Of a stretch of 64,000 nucleotides of DNA, positions 29,360 to 43,933 are shown in pieces (within the stretch, counting starts at the first letter, position 1; each line of letters opens with the position of its first letter). The stretch lies in NCBI GenBank assembly GCA_963700745.1, contig CAVOYT010000013.1, forward strand, positions 62,001 through 126,000. Reading direction: 5' to 3'. Both the position numbers and the translations under genes were made by a program. The stretch comes from UBA10649 sp963700745. Lineage in GTDB: Bacteria; Actinomycetota; Actinomycetes; S36-B12. Below the pieces are notes generated by a model that saw nothing but the letters and a program-made list of their open reading frames with translations, was not told the DNA's origin and did no database searches.

Positions 29360-30308
29360 GTGAGCAGGGATCTGCCGAGCCTCGTCGCCGGCGCACGCGC
29401 CGGCCGCACCCGCGACGTGGCCCGGCTGATCTCGCTCATCGAGGATGGGGGTCCGGACGTGCCGGCCCTCATGGGGGAGCTGGCCACGACGGCAGGGCAC
29501 GCCAGCGTCATCGGCATCACCGGGTCGCCGGGCGTCGGCAAGTCGACGACGACGTCCGCGCTCATCACGGCGATGCGCGCGCGCGGCCAGAAGGTGGGTG
29601 TCCTCGCGGTCGATCCCTCCTCGCCGTTCTCCGGTGGTGCTCTCCTCGGTGACCGGATTCGCATGCAGGAGCACGCCACCGACGAGGGCGTCTTCATCCG
29701 GTCGATGGCCTCGCGAGGACACCTCGGCGGGCTGGCGGCCACGACACCGCAGGTGCTGCGGGTTCTCGATGCCGCGAGCTGCGACGTGGTGCTGATCGAG
29801 ACGGTCGGAGTGGGCCAGTCCGAGGTGGAGGTGGCCGCCGCGGCCGACACCACACTGGTCCTGCTGGCACCGGGCATGGGGGACAGCATCCAGGCCGCCA
29901 AGGCGGGGATCCTGGAGATCGGGGACGTCTTCGTCGTCAACAAGGCCGATCGTGACGGTGCCGACTCGACGGTTCGCGAGCTGCGCAACATGATCGCGCT
30001 CGGTGAGCGTGACGAGCGCGGCTGGAAGCCGCCCGTCGTGAAGACGGTCGCGTCCACCGGTGAGGGAATCGATCGCCTCATGGCGACGATCGACGAGCAT
30101 CGGGACTGGCTGGTCGACAGCGGCGAGCTCGAAGCTGCGCAGGATTCAGCGGGCACGGGACGAGGTCGAGGCCCTGGCGGTTGCGATGATGCGTCGGCGC
30201 CTGACAGCGGGCGGAGGGGCCGATCGCCTGGCGGCGGCCGCCGAGGACGTGGTCTCAGGGCGACTGGATCCGCACACGGCCGCGGCTGCGCTCGTGGCGG
30301 AGGCCTAG
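29360..30308 (+). CDS. meaB: Methylmalonyl-CoA mutase-associated GTPase MeaB (frame broken)
   Basis: G-protein chaperone that protects and reactivates adenosylcobalamin-dependent methylmalonyl-CoA or related mutases. About 316 residues. The P-loop is GITGSPGVGKSTTT, switch regions are VDPSSPFSGGALLGDR and ETVGVGQSE, the base-specificity motif is NKAD and the C-terminal dimerisation arm is RIQRARDEVEALAV. A single shift near 30120-30135 separates GELE from the dimerisation arm. GTG start 18 bases after the thiolase stop. The stop TAG shares CTAG with the converging Rrf2 gene. The cognate mutase is not in this window. Confidence 0.9.
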
Positions 30309-30772
30309 CGGCGCTGCCATGCTCCGGGCTCGCCCAGCAGCCCGGCGACATCGGCAGGAAGGGTTCCCGAGGCGACGTCGACGAGGGTGATGTTCTCCAG
30401 GACGTGGCGCATCGACGCCCGGACGGCGATCCAGACCTCCTGCAGGTGCTCCGAGGCGCCCGAGTACTCGAGGTACTCGGGGCGCTGGCCGCGGACGGCG
30501 GCCAGGGGGCCGTCGAGGGCCCGAACGACGTCGGCGATGGACACGGACGCAGGGTCGCGATCGAGTCGGTATCCGCCCTCGGCCCCGCGTTGGCTGGCGA
30601 CGATACCGGCCTGCCGCAGTTGCCGGAGGATTCCCTCGAGGAACTTCAGGGGGATGTCCTGCGCGGTCGAGATCGCCTCGCCCTTCACGAGGCGGGTGGG
30701 GCTCTCCTGGTGGGCCACGGTCAACTCCAGGAGCGCGCGCACCCCGTAGTCGGCCTTTGCAGAGACGTGCAT
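30305..30772 (-). CDS. Rrf2 family transcriptional regulator (no cysteine)
   Basis: A 155-residue winged-helix repressor: MHVSAKADYGVRALLELTV (first helix), IPLKFLEGILRQLRQAGIV (recognition helix) and GAEGGYRLDRDP (wing) are classic Rrf2. The protein contains no cysteine, so unlike IscR, NsrR or RsrR it cannot bind an Fe-S cluster through Cys. It is more like CymR-type members that act through a protein partner or other ligand. Intact. CACAAT lies six bases before its ATG. Targets are unknown; convergent with meaB, divergent from the thioredoxin-like gene. Confidence 0.85.
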   Translation of the reverse strand: MHVSAKADYGVRALLELTVAHQESPTRLVKGEAISTAQDIPLKFLEGILRQLRQAGIVASQRGAEGGYRLDRDPASVSIADVVRALDGPLAAVRGQRPEYLEYSGASEHLQEVWIAVRASMRHVLENITLVDVASGTLPADVAGLLGEPGAWQRR

Positions 30773-30848
30773 TCCAGCATTGTGACGCGTTCTCGCGCGC
30801 GGGTGTGGGCTCGAACCGCCGTGTGGCAGGCCCGCGTCGGCCATGGGA

Positions 30849-30854
30849 GACAAT
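30849..30854 (+). promoter_or_regulatory. Possible -10 box of the thioredoxin-like gene
   Basis: GACAAT ends six bases before the ATG at 30861. It is a weak match to TANNNT but has the same spacing as other genes here. Confidence 0.3.
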
Positions 30855-30860
30855 GACGCC

Positions 30861-31786
30861 ATGACATCGACACCCTTCTCCGCCCGTGGCGCCGTCGATC
30901 TCGGCGCTCTCGCAACCAGTCGCCAGAACCAGCAGAAGGCGGCCGCAGGCCGTTGCCAACGCTCCGGCGGGCGTCGTCATCGACGTGACGACGGCCAATT
31001 TCCAGGCGGAGGTCATCGACCGGTCCATGACCGTGCCGGTGGTCCTCGACCTCTGGGCGGAGTGGTGCGGACCCTGCAAGCAGCTGTCGCCGGTCCTGGA
31101 GAAGCTGGCGGCCGATGACGGCGGCCGCTGGGTGCTGGCCAAGGTCGATGTCGATGCGGAGCAGCAGATCGCCGCCGCCTTCCAGGTGCAGTCCATCCCG
31201 TCGGTGTTCGCGGTCGATCGCCGGCCAGCCGGTGCCGCTGTTCCAGGGCGCCTACCCGGAGGCACAGATCAGGCAGATCCTCGACGAGCTGCTCCGGGTG
31301 GCCGCCGAGCAGGGTGTCACGGGCAGTCTCCTGACGGCCGACACCGCCGCGCGGCCGAGACGCGCAGACCCCGACCGATGCAGAGCCGGAGCCCCCCGTC
31401 GACCCGCGGTTCGACGCGGCGTTCGAGGCCATCGAGGCCGGCGACTGGGATGCGGCTCGGGAGGCGTACCGGCCGTGCTGGCGGCCGTCGCCCGGCGACC
31501 CGGAGGCGGCCGCCGGACTCGCCATGGTGGGGCTGTACGCCCGGACCGAGGGGCATCGACGAACCCGCTGCCGACGATGCACGGGGCACGGCTGCTGGCC
31601 GCCGACTTCGCGGCCCTGCGCAACGACTGGCCGCGGGCCTTCGAGCTCGGCATCGAGGAGGTGCGCGTCACCGCAGGGGACGAGCGCGACACGGCCCGGA
31701 ACCGGATGCTCGACTACTTCCTGCTCGCCGGGGACGACCCGGCCGTGCCCAAGGCGCGGACGTCGCTGGCCAGCGCGCTGTTCTGA
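30861..31786 (+). CDS. YbbN/CnoX-like thioredoxin with TPR-like tail (frame broken)
   Basis: About 305 residues. After a short N-terminus (MTSTPFSARGAVDLGALATS) comes a thioredoxin fold with the CxxC active site LWAEWCGPCKQLSPVL and the cis-Pro loop QSIPSVFAV. The C-terminal half is helical with EAIEAGDWDAAREAY and WPRAFELGIEEV, like the TPR repeats of YbbN/CnoX chaperone-thioredoxins, which guard proteins from oxidation. At least five one-base shifts (near 30940, 31225, 31340, 31485 and 31555) break it. It corresponds in position to Rv1324. Ends ten bases from the converging GGDEF gene. Confidence 0.75.
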
Positions 31787-31795
31787 GTCGGGGCT

Positions 31796-33547
31796 TCAGT
31801 CGCTGGCGGTCGCTCCGACCTGACGAGATTCCGGCCGGCCTCCTTCGCCCGGTAGAGGGCGACGTCGCTGCGCTCGATGAGGGACTGCGCGGTGTCGTCC
31901 TGCCCCATCCGGAAGGTCGAGACGCCGAAGCTCGCCGTCATCGGCATGGAGATGTCATTGACCCGCACGTCGAGGCTCGGCGATTCCGGCTCTGGCCCGC
32001 TCGGCGATGTCGACGGCATCAGCCAGGATCGTCTCCGGGAGCACGATCACGAACTCCTCGCCGCCGAACCTCGCGACCCAGTCCGGCGTACGACGGTGGG
32101 CGTTCAGGTAGCCGCCGACGGCTCGCAGCACCGCGTCCCCGGCGGCGTGCCCGTGCTGGTCGTTGACCGCCTTGAAGAAGTCGATGTCGCACATCACCAC
32201 CGAGAGCCGTCGTCCGTAACGACCCGCCCTCTCGATCTCGCGGGGGAGCTGGAGATCCAGGTAGTGCCGGTTGTTGCAGCCGGTGAGCGAATCAGTGATG
32301 GACAGTTCGGTGATCTCGCGGTTGGCCTGCTCGAGCTCTGCCGTCCGCCGCGCGACTTCACCCTCGAGTCGCTCGGTGTTGCCGCGGATCTCGGTGGCCA
32401 TGCTGTTGAAGGCGGTGGCGAGCTGGGCGACCTCGTCGTCGCCGCGTGACGGGCACCTGGACGGTGAGCCTCCCGGCCGCGAGGTCGTGGCTGCTGCTCG
32501 ACGAGGTCGCGGATCGGTCGCACGACGAAACGGGTGAGGTAGAAGGTCGCGAACGCGGCGTACAGCAGGATCAAGACGACGATGACGCCGATGATGAGCG
32601 GCACCGACGCCGCGGCCGCCTCGATGTCCGCCAGCGGCGCGACGACGCCGACCGTCCACGGTCGGATTCGAGCCCGGTGAGGGCGGCGACGCGAGGCTGG
32701 CCGTCTGAGCTCGTACTCGCGCGAGATGACGGTGTCGCCGGGCGTCGACCTCGGCCAGGTCCTCGCGCACCGTCACTAGGCCCAGCGACGGCAGCGGCTC
32801 ATCCGCGAACTGCTGGGTCGAACGTGATGTAGGCGAGTTCCTGCGGGGTCAGCGCATCGAGCGGTCCGGTAGCGCAGGGCGGAGTCGTATGCGGAGAGCA
32901 GGACGCCGGCGTCGTTGAAGAGCACGCGCGCGGGTCCCGGATTCGCAACGCCTGGGCGATGATGTCGTCGATCGGGGCGGTCTGGAGCTTGACCACCAGG
33001 ACGCCGGCCACCTCGTTGTACTCGCCGCGGATCGGCGAGGCAAGGAAGATGCCCGCCTCTCCGGAGGTGATCCCGATGCTCCAGTCGCTGATGGCGTACG
33101 GACCCCCCGACCGCCTGCTGGAAGTAGGGCCGGATGCCGTAGGACTCGCCGACGAAGGCCGGGTTCGGTCGACGCGATGCAGGTGCCCTGGGCGTCGAGC
33201 ACGAAGATGTCCTCGACGTGGTCATTGCCGACGACGAAGGGGCCGCTTGCGAGCCAGTCGGTCGAGCGCGTCGGACGCCTCTGGATCATTCTGCGCCCGG
33301 ATGAAGTCGCGCACCTCACGGCTGGCAGCCGCATACCTCGCCAGGTCGCGTTCGTCGAGGATGAAGGCGTCGATGCGGTTCGCGAGGTCCGCCGACGACT
33401 GCTGCGATCCGGTCCGTTCGCCTCGTCCATGGCGTTGGACCGCGATTGGGTGTAGACGAACGCACCGAGCAGGACGGTCGGCAGCAGCACCAGAAGGAAG
33501 ACGGCAGCGATCAGCCGCCCGGCAAAGGTGCTCCGGACGCGGGCCAT
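31796..33547 (-). CDS. Membrane diguanylate cyclase, Cache-HAMP-GGDEF (heavily frame broken)
   Basis: About 584 residues assembled from several frames. N-terminal helix RLIAAVFLLVLLPTVLLGAFVY; a periplasmic Cache-type sensor (NDHVEDIFVLDAQGTC, FVGESYGIRPYFQQA); a second helix GVIVVLILLYAAFATFYLT; a HAMP segment (FVVRPIRDLVE); and a GGDEF domain with DSLTGCNNRHYLDLQL, CDIDFFKAVNDQHGHAAGD and active site RFGGEEFVIVLPE. RTPD five residues before GGEEF is a product-inhibition I-site. It makes c-di-GMP in response to an unknown extracellular ligand. At least eight frame breaks lie mostly in the sensor half. Stop taken as TGA on the minus strand at 31796-31798. Confidence 0.75.
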
Positions 33548-33552
33548 GCTTG

Positions 33553-33558
33553 ATGCTA
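33553..33558 (-). promoter_or_regulatory. -10 box of the GGDEF gene
   Basis: TAGCAT on the minus strand, five bases before the ATG at 33547. Confidence 0.35.
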
Positions 33559-33599
33559 GGCCGACCCGTGGGCCGAAGCCCGGTCGTTCGAGGCGGCGG

Positions 33600-35790
<2,191 letters not shown>

Positions 35791-35831
35791 CGTTGCTCCG
35801 GTGTGATCGTTGATGGGGTCGGTGGGCGGGG

Positions 35832-38000
35832 TCAGAGTCGGCGGATGTGCACGATGTGTGCGACGTGCTCCCAGGGTCGTAGGCGCACGAAGGTGCTCGG
35901 TCCCCAGGTCCACGTCATGTCGGTGACCAGATCGTGGGCCACGAACCGCTCGTCCGGGGGAAGGCCCAGAGCGGCGAGGTCCCACCAGATGGTCGCCTCG
36001 TGCTCGCGACCCGGATCGACCGTGCACACCACCAGGACGATGTCGTCCTGATCCTGCTTCGAGTACGCGATCACGTCGCTGTTGTCGGAGCCGTGGAAGC
36101 GCAGGGAACGCAGGTCCTGGAGCGCCGGGTGCGCCCGCCGGATCTCGTTGAGCTGAGTCAGGTACGGCGCGAGCGTCCGCCCCTGCTTGCGAGCCAGTTC
36201 CCAGTCGCGGGGCCGGTACTGGTACTTCTCGGAGTCCAGGTACTCCTCGCTGCCCGGCCGCACCGCGACGTGCTCGAACAGCTCGAACCCGCTGTAGACG
36301 CCGTAGGTCGGGGACAGCGTGGCCGCGAGGGTCGCGCGGATGGCGAAACCGGCGGGGCCGGAGTGCTGCAGGTACTCGGGGAGGATGTCGGGGGTGTTGA
36401 CGAAGAAGTTCGGGCGCATGTAGGCGGAGGCCGGCCCGGCCAGCTCGGTGCCGTACTCCTCGATCTCGGCCCTGCCGTTGCGCCAGGTGAAGTAGGTGTA
36501 GCTCTGCTGGTAGCCGACCTCGGCTAGCGCTCGCATCATCGGCGGGCGAGTGAACGCCTCCGCCAGGAACAGGACGTCCGGGTCGGTCTCGAAGATCGTG
36601 GAGAGGAGACGGTCCCAGACCCACAGTGGCTTGGTGTGCGGATTGTCCACGCGGAAGATTCGAACGCCGTGCGACATCCAGTACCGGACGATCCGCTCGA
36701 CCTCGGCGTACAGGCCCTCGGGGTCGTTGTCGAAGTTGAGCGGGTAGATGTCCTGGTACTTCTTCGGCGGATTCTCGGCGTAGGCGATCGTCCCGTCGGC
36801 CCTGGTCGTGAACCACTCCGGGTGCGCCGCGACCCACGGATGGTCCGGTGCCGCCTGGAGTGCGAGGTCGATGGCGATCTCGAGCCCCAGCTCGACGGCA
36901 CGGGCGACGAACGCGTCGAAGTCGTCGATCGTCCCGAGATCGGGATGGATGGCGTCGTGGCCGCCCTCGGCGGCGCCGATGGCCCACGGTGAGCCGGGGT
37001 CGTCGGGGCCGGGGGTCAGAGCGTGTTGTTCGGGCCCTTGCGGTTGACGCGGCCGATCGGGTGGACCGGCGGCAGGTAGACGACGTCGAAGCCCATGTCC
37101 GCGACGGCGTCGAGTCGGGGCATCGCGGTCGCGAAGGTCCCCGAGCGAGGCGGATCCAGCGAGGCGCCCTCGCTGCGCGGGAAGAACTCGTACCAGGCGC
37201 CGACGAGCGCGCGCCGGCGCTGGACCCGTAGGGGCCACGGGCCGCTGGTGGTGACGTCCATGGCGCAACGGGTGGCGATAGCAGGATCGTCGGCCACCGC
37301 GGGGTCGGTGCCAGCAGCCAGTCGGACCGGGACCGGAAGGGCGGTCGCCACGAGGGTGGAGGCAGCGGTGCGCAGGGTGTCCCGGGCGTCCGCTTCGGCT
37401 TCGGGAAGGGCCCCCGCGGCCTCCTCCAGCAGCAGTGCGCCCTCCGTCAGTTCGAGCTCCACGTCCACGCCGGCCGGGATCTTGATGGTGGCCCTGTGCA
37501 CCCAGGTGTCCCACGGGGAACCCCAGGCCTCAAGTGTGAAGGACCAGTCGCCCACCCGCGTCGGTCGGACGTGGCCGAGCCAGGTGTCCAGGCCGGTGGC
37601 CTCGGGGGTCATCCGCACCCGTTCGGCCACCGATCCGTCAGGCGCGGTGAGGACGACGCTCAGGCCCATGCTGTCGTGCCCCTCGCGGAAGGCCGTGGCG
37701 CGGACGGGGATCGACTCCCCGACGGCAGCCGCGGCTGGTCGCCGACCGCCGAGGCTTGCGGGCGAGACGTCGGTGATGGGATAGCGGCCGGACAGCTCGG
37801 CGGGCGGGTCGAGGCGCACGGGCTGCCAGGGGCTGCGCGCGGCCGTGGGTCGACGTGGCGTGCGGGCCCGGGGTGGCGGGGGTGGCGCGGGATCGGTCGT
37901 CGCGGGATCGGTGTCGCGGTCGGTCGGCGGGATCGGTCGTGTGTCCGCTGGCGTCCACGGGGGTCGGGTTCGGTCCGGTCTTCCGTCGCGCGGCGGCCAT
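35832..38000 (-). CDS. glgE: Alpha-1,4-glucan:maltose-1-phosphate maltosyltransferase (frame broken)
   Basis: GlgE extends alpha-1,4-glucans by transferring maltose from maltose-1-phosphate; GH13_3. About 722 residues. The N-terminal immunoglobulin-like domain has PPAELSGRYPITDVSP and GESIPVRATAFREGHD. The barrel has VYLPPVHPIGRVNRKG, the nucleophile Asp in RIFRVDNPHTKPLWVWD, the acid Glu in FLAEAFTRPPMM and the Asp in FFVNTPDILPEYL. Breaks lie near 37016-37022 and 37822-37830 (a surplus C before TGGCAGCCC). The ATG at 38000 lies six bases from a TAGGCT -10 box. TreS and maltokinase are not in the window, so the maltose-1-P source may be the GlgM-like enzyme at 43.9 kb. Confidence 0.93.
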
Positions 38001-38006
38001 GGGGGC

Positions 38007-38012
38007 AGCCTA
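38007..38012 (-). promoter_or_regulatory. -10 box of glgE-glgB
   Basis: TAGGCT on the minus strand ends six bases before the glgE ATG at 38000. Confidence 0.45.
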
Positions 38013-38061
38013 CTGTCGCTCGCGGGGCGTCGGATGGTGGCTCGTGTGACGGGAGCGAAAG

Positions 38062-38082
38062 AACTTGCGTTGCATGCAAGTT
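38062..38082. promoter_or_regulatory. Candidate MalR/LacI-type operator between glgE and glgP
   Basis: An inverted repeat with perfect 7-base arms (AACTTGC and GCAAGTT) around a 7-base centre, containing the 10-base palindrome TTGCATGCAA. It lies in a locally AT-richer part of the 154-base divergent region. CTTGCA/TGCAAG repeats mark MalR-regulated amylase and maltose genes in Streptomyces (from memory). Placed to control both directions. Confidence 0.45.
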
Positions 38083-38141
38083 TCCGTCAATTACATGACG
38101 TCCTTGGGGTACCGATTGGCATTTCCTGGGTAGAGAGCCGC

Positions 38142-38147
38142 TATCTT
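38142..38147 (+). promoter_or_regulatory. -10 box of glgP
   Basis: TATCTT ends seven bases before the GTG at 38155. TTGGCA at 38116-38121 is a possible -35, though the 20-base spacing is long. Confidence 0.45.
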
Positions 38148-38154
38148 GTGCCCC

Positions 38155-40756
38155 GTGAGAGCGATACGACGATTCACCGTCCGCACCGTCCTGCCTGAGA
38201 ACCTCGCCGCTCTCGAGGAGCTGGCCATCAACCTGCGGTGGTCGTGGCACCCCGCCACCCGTGACCTGTTCGCGGCCGTCGACCCCGTGCTCTGGGAGTC
38301 CGGCGGCAACGACCCGGTCCGACTGCTGGGGGAGGTGTCCGCCGAGCGGCTCGCCGAACTGTCCGCCGACCAGGGGTTCGTCGACTGGGCCGGTCGCTGC
38401 CTGGACGACCTGCGCACCTACCTCGCGTCGGATCGCTGGTTCCAGTCGCTCGGGGCCGAAGCGCCCGCCGGCATCGCCTACTTCTCGCCCGAGTACGGCA
38501 TCACGTCCGCTCTGCCGCAGTACTCCGGCGGCCTGGGGATCCTGGCCGGTGACCACCTCAAGACCGCCAGCGACCTCGGCGTGCCCATCATCGCCATCGG
38601 TCTGTTCTACCGCTCGGGCTACTTCCGCCAGTCGCTGTCGCGCGATGGCTGGCAGCAGGAGCGCTACCCGGTCACCGATCCGGACGGCAGCCCGGTCTCG
38701 CTGCTGCGCGAGGCGGACGGCTCGCCGGCCAAGGTGGCCATCGGACTGCCCGGCGGGCGATTCATCGCCGCCCGCATCTGGGTGGCTCAGGTGGGTCGCG
38801 TCCCCCTGCTCCTGCTCGACTCGGACGTCGAGGAGAACGGCGCCGTCCGAGCGGGAGGTCACCGATCGGCTGTACGGCGGCGGCAGCGAGCACCGGCTGC
38901 AGCAGGAGATGCTGCTGGGCATCGGCGGAGTCCGCGCGCTGCGCACCTACTGCCGCATCTCCGGGCATCCCGATCCCGAGGTCTTCCACACCAACGAGGG
39001 CCACGCGGGCTTCCTGGGGCTCGAGCGCATCCGTGAGCTCGTGACGCTGAATTCCAACATGACGTTCGACGAGGCGCTCGAGGTCAGTCGCGCCGGCACC
39101 GTGTTCACGACGCACACGCCGGTCCCGGCCGGCATCGACCGCTTCCCGATGGACCTCATCGCCCAGCACTTCGGCGGCGACAACGCCTCGGCCGGCGTCC
39201 CGGTGGACCAGGTCCTGGAGCTGGGAGCCGAGACGTTCGAGGGCGGCGACCCCGCCGTGTTCAACATGGCGGTCATGGGCCTGCGGCTCGCGCAGCGCGC
39301 CAACGGCGTGAGCCTGCTGCACGGCGAGGTGTCTCGCGGCATGTTCTCCGGTCTGTGGTCGGGCTTCGACAGCGACGACGTCCCGATCACGTCGATCACC
39401 AACGGCGTGCACGCCCCCACCTGGGTGGCTCGGCAGGTCATCGAGCTGGCCCATGGTGCGTCGATCGACGACGCGGAGGGCTGGGAGGCCATCGCCGAGC
39501 ACGCCCGATGACCAGCTGTGGACGATCAAGCGCGCCCTGCGCGAGGAGCTGGTCCAGATGGCCCGCACTCGTCTGCGCGAGTCCTGGGTCAACCGTGGCT
39601 CGACCGATGCGGAGCTCGGCTGGATCGACTCCGTGCTCGACCCGGACGTCCTCACCATCGGCTTCGCAAGGCGCGTTCCGTCGTACAAGCGACTCACGCT
39701 CATGCTCCGCGATCCCGGCGCGGCTGAAGGCGCTGCTCACCGACCCGGAGCGTCCCGTTGCAGCTCGTCGTCGCGGGCAAGGCCCACCCGGCGGACGACG
39801 GCGGCAAGCGACTCATCCAGCAGCTGGTGCAGTTCGCCGACGACGAGGACGTCCGCGAGCGCATCGTCTTCCTGCCCGACTACGACATCGCCATGGCGAC
39901 GACTCTGTACCCGGGCTGCGACGTCTGGCTGAACAACCCCATCCGACCGCTCGAGGCGAGCGGCACGTCGGGCATGAAGGCCGCGCTCAACGGCGCCCTG
40001 AACCTGTCGATCCTCGACGGCTGGTGGGACGAGTGGTTCGACGGCGAGAACGGCTGGGCCATCCCCACGGCTGACGGCATCGAGGACGCTGACCGGCGTG
40101 ACGATATCGAGGCCGAGGCGCTCTACAGCCTGATCGAGAACTCGGTCGCCCCGGCGTTCTACCGCCGCGACGATCAGGGCGTCCCGCCCCGCTGGATGGC
40201 GATGCTCAAGCACACGCTGCGCACCCTCGGGCCGAAGGTGCTCGCCAGCCGCATGCTCCGCGAGTACGTGCTGCGCCTGTACATGCCGGCTGCGATCTCG
40301 TCGCGAGCGGTCGACGCCGACGGCTTCGCCGTCGCGCGCGACCTCGCGGACTGGAAGAAGCGGGTGCGCGCCGAGTGGTCGAACATCCGGATCGACCACG
40401 TCGAGGCGGATGGCGTCGGCGACGCGGTCATGCAGGGCACTCCGATCACGGTGCGCGCCTACGTCTCGCTCGGGCACCTGACCCCCGATGACGTCGTGGT
40501 GCAGGCGGTGCACGGGCGCGTCGACGCCGACGACCGGCTCACGCACCCCGAGCACGTGCCGATGGCGGCCGTCGAGGGCTTCGACGGCAACCGGTGGGAG
40601 TACCGGCTGGTCATCGACCTCGACCGCAACGGTCCGTTCGGGTACACCGTGCGGATCCTGCCCGCGGCACCCCGGGCTCGCGGCTTCGGAGGAGCTGGGC
40701 CTGCAGGTGCGTGCCGCCGCCGAGCGACGGCATGGCGGACGGCGTCCTCGCGCTGA
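38155..40756 (+). CDS. glgP: Alpha-glucan phosphorylase (frame broken)
   Basis: Phosphorolysis of glycogen to glucose-1-phosphate; GT35 of the long actinobacterial type with an N-terminal DUF3417-like region (NLAALEELAINLRWSWHPAT). About 860 residues. Core motifs are EYGITSALPQYSGGLGILAGD, NTHEGH-equivalent FHTNEGHAGFLGLERI, TTHTPVPAGIDRFP, GFARRVPSYKRLTL and the PLP-lysine loop EASGTSGMKAALNGALNLS. At least four surplus-base shifts occur (near 38850, 39506, 39717 and 39758) and another near 40685-40735 obscures the C-terminus, so the stop (TGA 40754-40756) is tentative. Leaderless GTG start. Matches Rv1328 by position next to glgE. Confidence 0.9.
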
Positions 40757-40760
40757 CCCT

Positions 40761-40824
40761 CGATGCCTCGTCACTTGTGGCGACTTCCGGGCCCCGGAGA
40801 CCCGCCACAAGTGACGAGGCATCG
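40761..40824. terminator. Long hairpin between convergent glgP and glgX
   Basis: Arms 40761-40782 and 40803-40824 are perfect 22-base reverse complements; the 20-base interior has a smaller TCCGG/CCGGA stem. No T-tract. Like the hairpin after atpC, it sits between two converging genes and could terminate both. Confidence 0.65.
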
Positions 40825-40829
40825 GGCGT

Positions 40830-42993
<2,164 letters not shown>

Positions 42994-42999
42994 GGCGAC

Positions 43000-43005
43000 A
43001 CGGTA
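43000..43005 (-). promoter_or_regulatory. -10 box of glgX
   Basis: TACCGT on the minus strand ends six bases before the glgX GTG at 42993. The rest of the 103-base divergent gap holds TACGCT at 43038-43043, which may serve the enoyl-CoA hydratase gene. Confidence 0.4.
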
Positions 43006-43096
43006 CAGGCCGCACGGCGGCGCCCGAAGTCGGCCGCTACGCTCGGTGGCGCGGTGGGGCGACGGCCCTGCCCTGAGGGTGGAAGGCGGGTGCGCG

Positions 43097-43872
43097 ATGC
43101 CGGAGATGATCTCGGTCGACGTCGAGGACGGGGTCGCGACGATCCTGCTGCAGCGACCACCGATGAATGCCCTGTGCCTGCAGATGCAGCGTGAGATCAA
43201 GCAGGCGGCCGAGGAGCTCGGCGCCCGATCGGACGTCGGAGCCGTGGTGCTGTACGGCGGCCCGAAGGTGTTCGCGGCCGGTGCGGACATCAAGGAGATG
43301 GCCGACATGACCTACCAGGACATGCTCCGCGCGTCGTCCGGCCTGCAGGACGCCTTCACGGCGGTGGCCCGGATCCCGCAGCCGACCATCGCCGCGGTCA
43401 CCGGCTACGCGCTCGGGGGCGGGTGCGAGCTGGCGCTGTGCTGCGACCTGCGGTTCGCCGCCGACGACGCCAAGCTCGGACAGCCGGAGATCCTGCTGGG
43501 GATCATCCCCGGGGCCGGCGGTACCCAGCGGCTTCCGCGACTCATCGGCGTCTCGCGCGCGAAGGACCTCATCCTCACGGGACGCCACGTCGGACGCGGC
43601 CGAGGCACTCGACCTCGGGCTCGTCAACCGCGTGGTGCCGGCCGACCGAGGTCTACTCCGACGCGCGAGAGCTGGCGGGCCGGCTGGCCAAGGGGCCGGC
43701 GCTCGCGTTGCGGGCGGCCAAGGAGGCGGTCGACCGGGGCATGGATGCCGATCTCACGACCGGACTCGACATCGAGCGCGTGCGCTTCGCCGCCCTGTTC
43801 GCGACCGACGACCAGTCGATCGGGATGTCCGCGTTCATCGAGAAGCGGCCGCCGGAGTTCACCGGCAACTGA
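43097..43872 (+). CDS. Enoyl-CoA hydratase/isomerase (frame broken)
   Basis: Crotonase-fold enzyme hydrating trans-2-enoyl-CoA. About 258 residues. The CoA/oxyanion-hole loop is FAAGADIKEMADM. ALGGGCELALCCDLRFA and LGQPEILLGIIPGAGGTQRL contain the two catalytic Glu positions. The C-terminal trimerisation helix ends EKRPPEFTGN. Breaks near 43585-43600 and 43640-43652 separate LILTGRHV, AEALDLGLVNRVVP and VYSDARELAGRL. ATG at 43097 after GGTGGAAGG. It supplies hydratase activity alongside the fused HADH, thiolase and etfBA, though it may also act on other acyl-CoAs. Confidence 0.85.
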
Positions 43873-43921
43873 CCTGACGGCGACCGGCCGGGTCGCCGGT
43901 CCCGTCGACGGGCGCCGCGCC

Positions 43922-43927
43922 TATGCT
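43922..43927 (+). promoter_or_regulatory. -10 box of the glycosyltransferase gene
   Basis: TATGCT ends six bases before the GTG at 43934, which fixes the start inside a longer open frame from the preceding gene. Confidence 0.45.
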
Positions 43928-43933
43928 CGGCTG

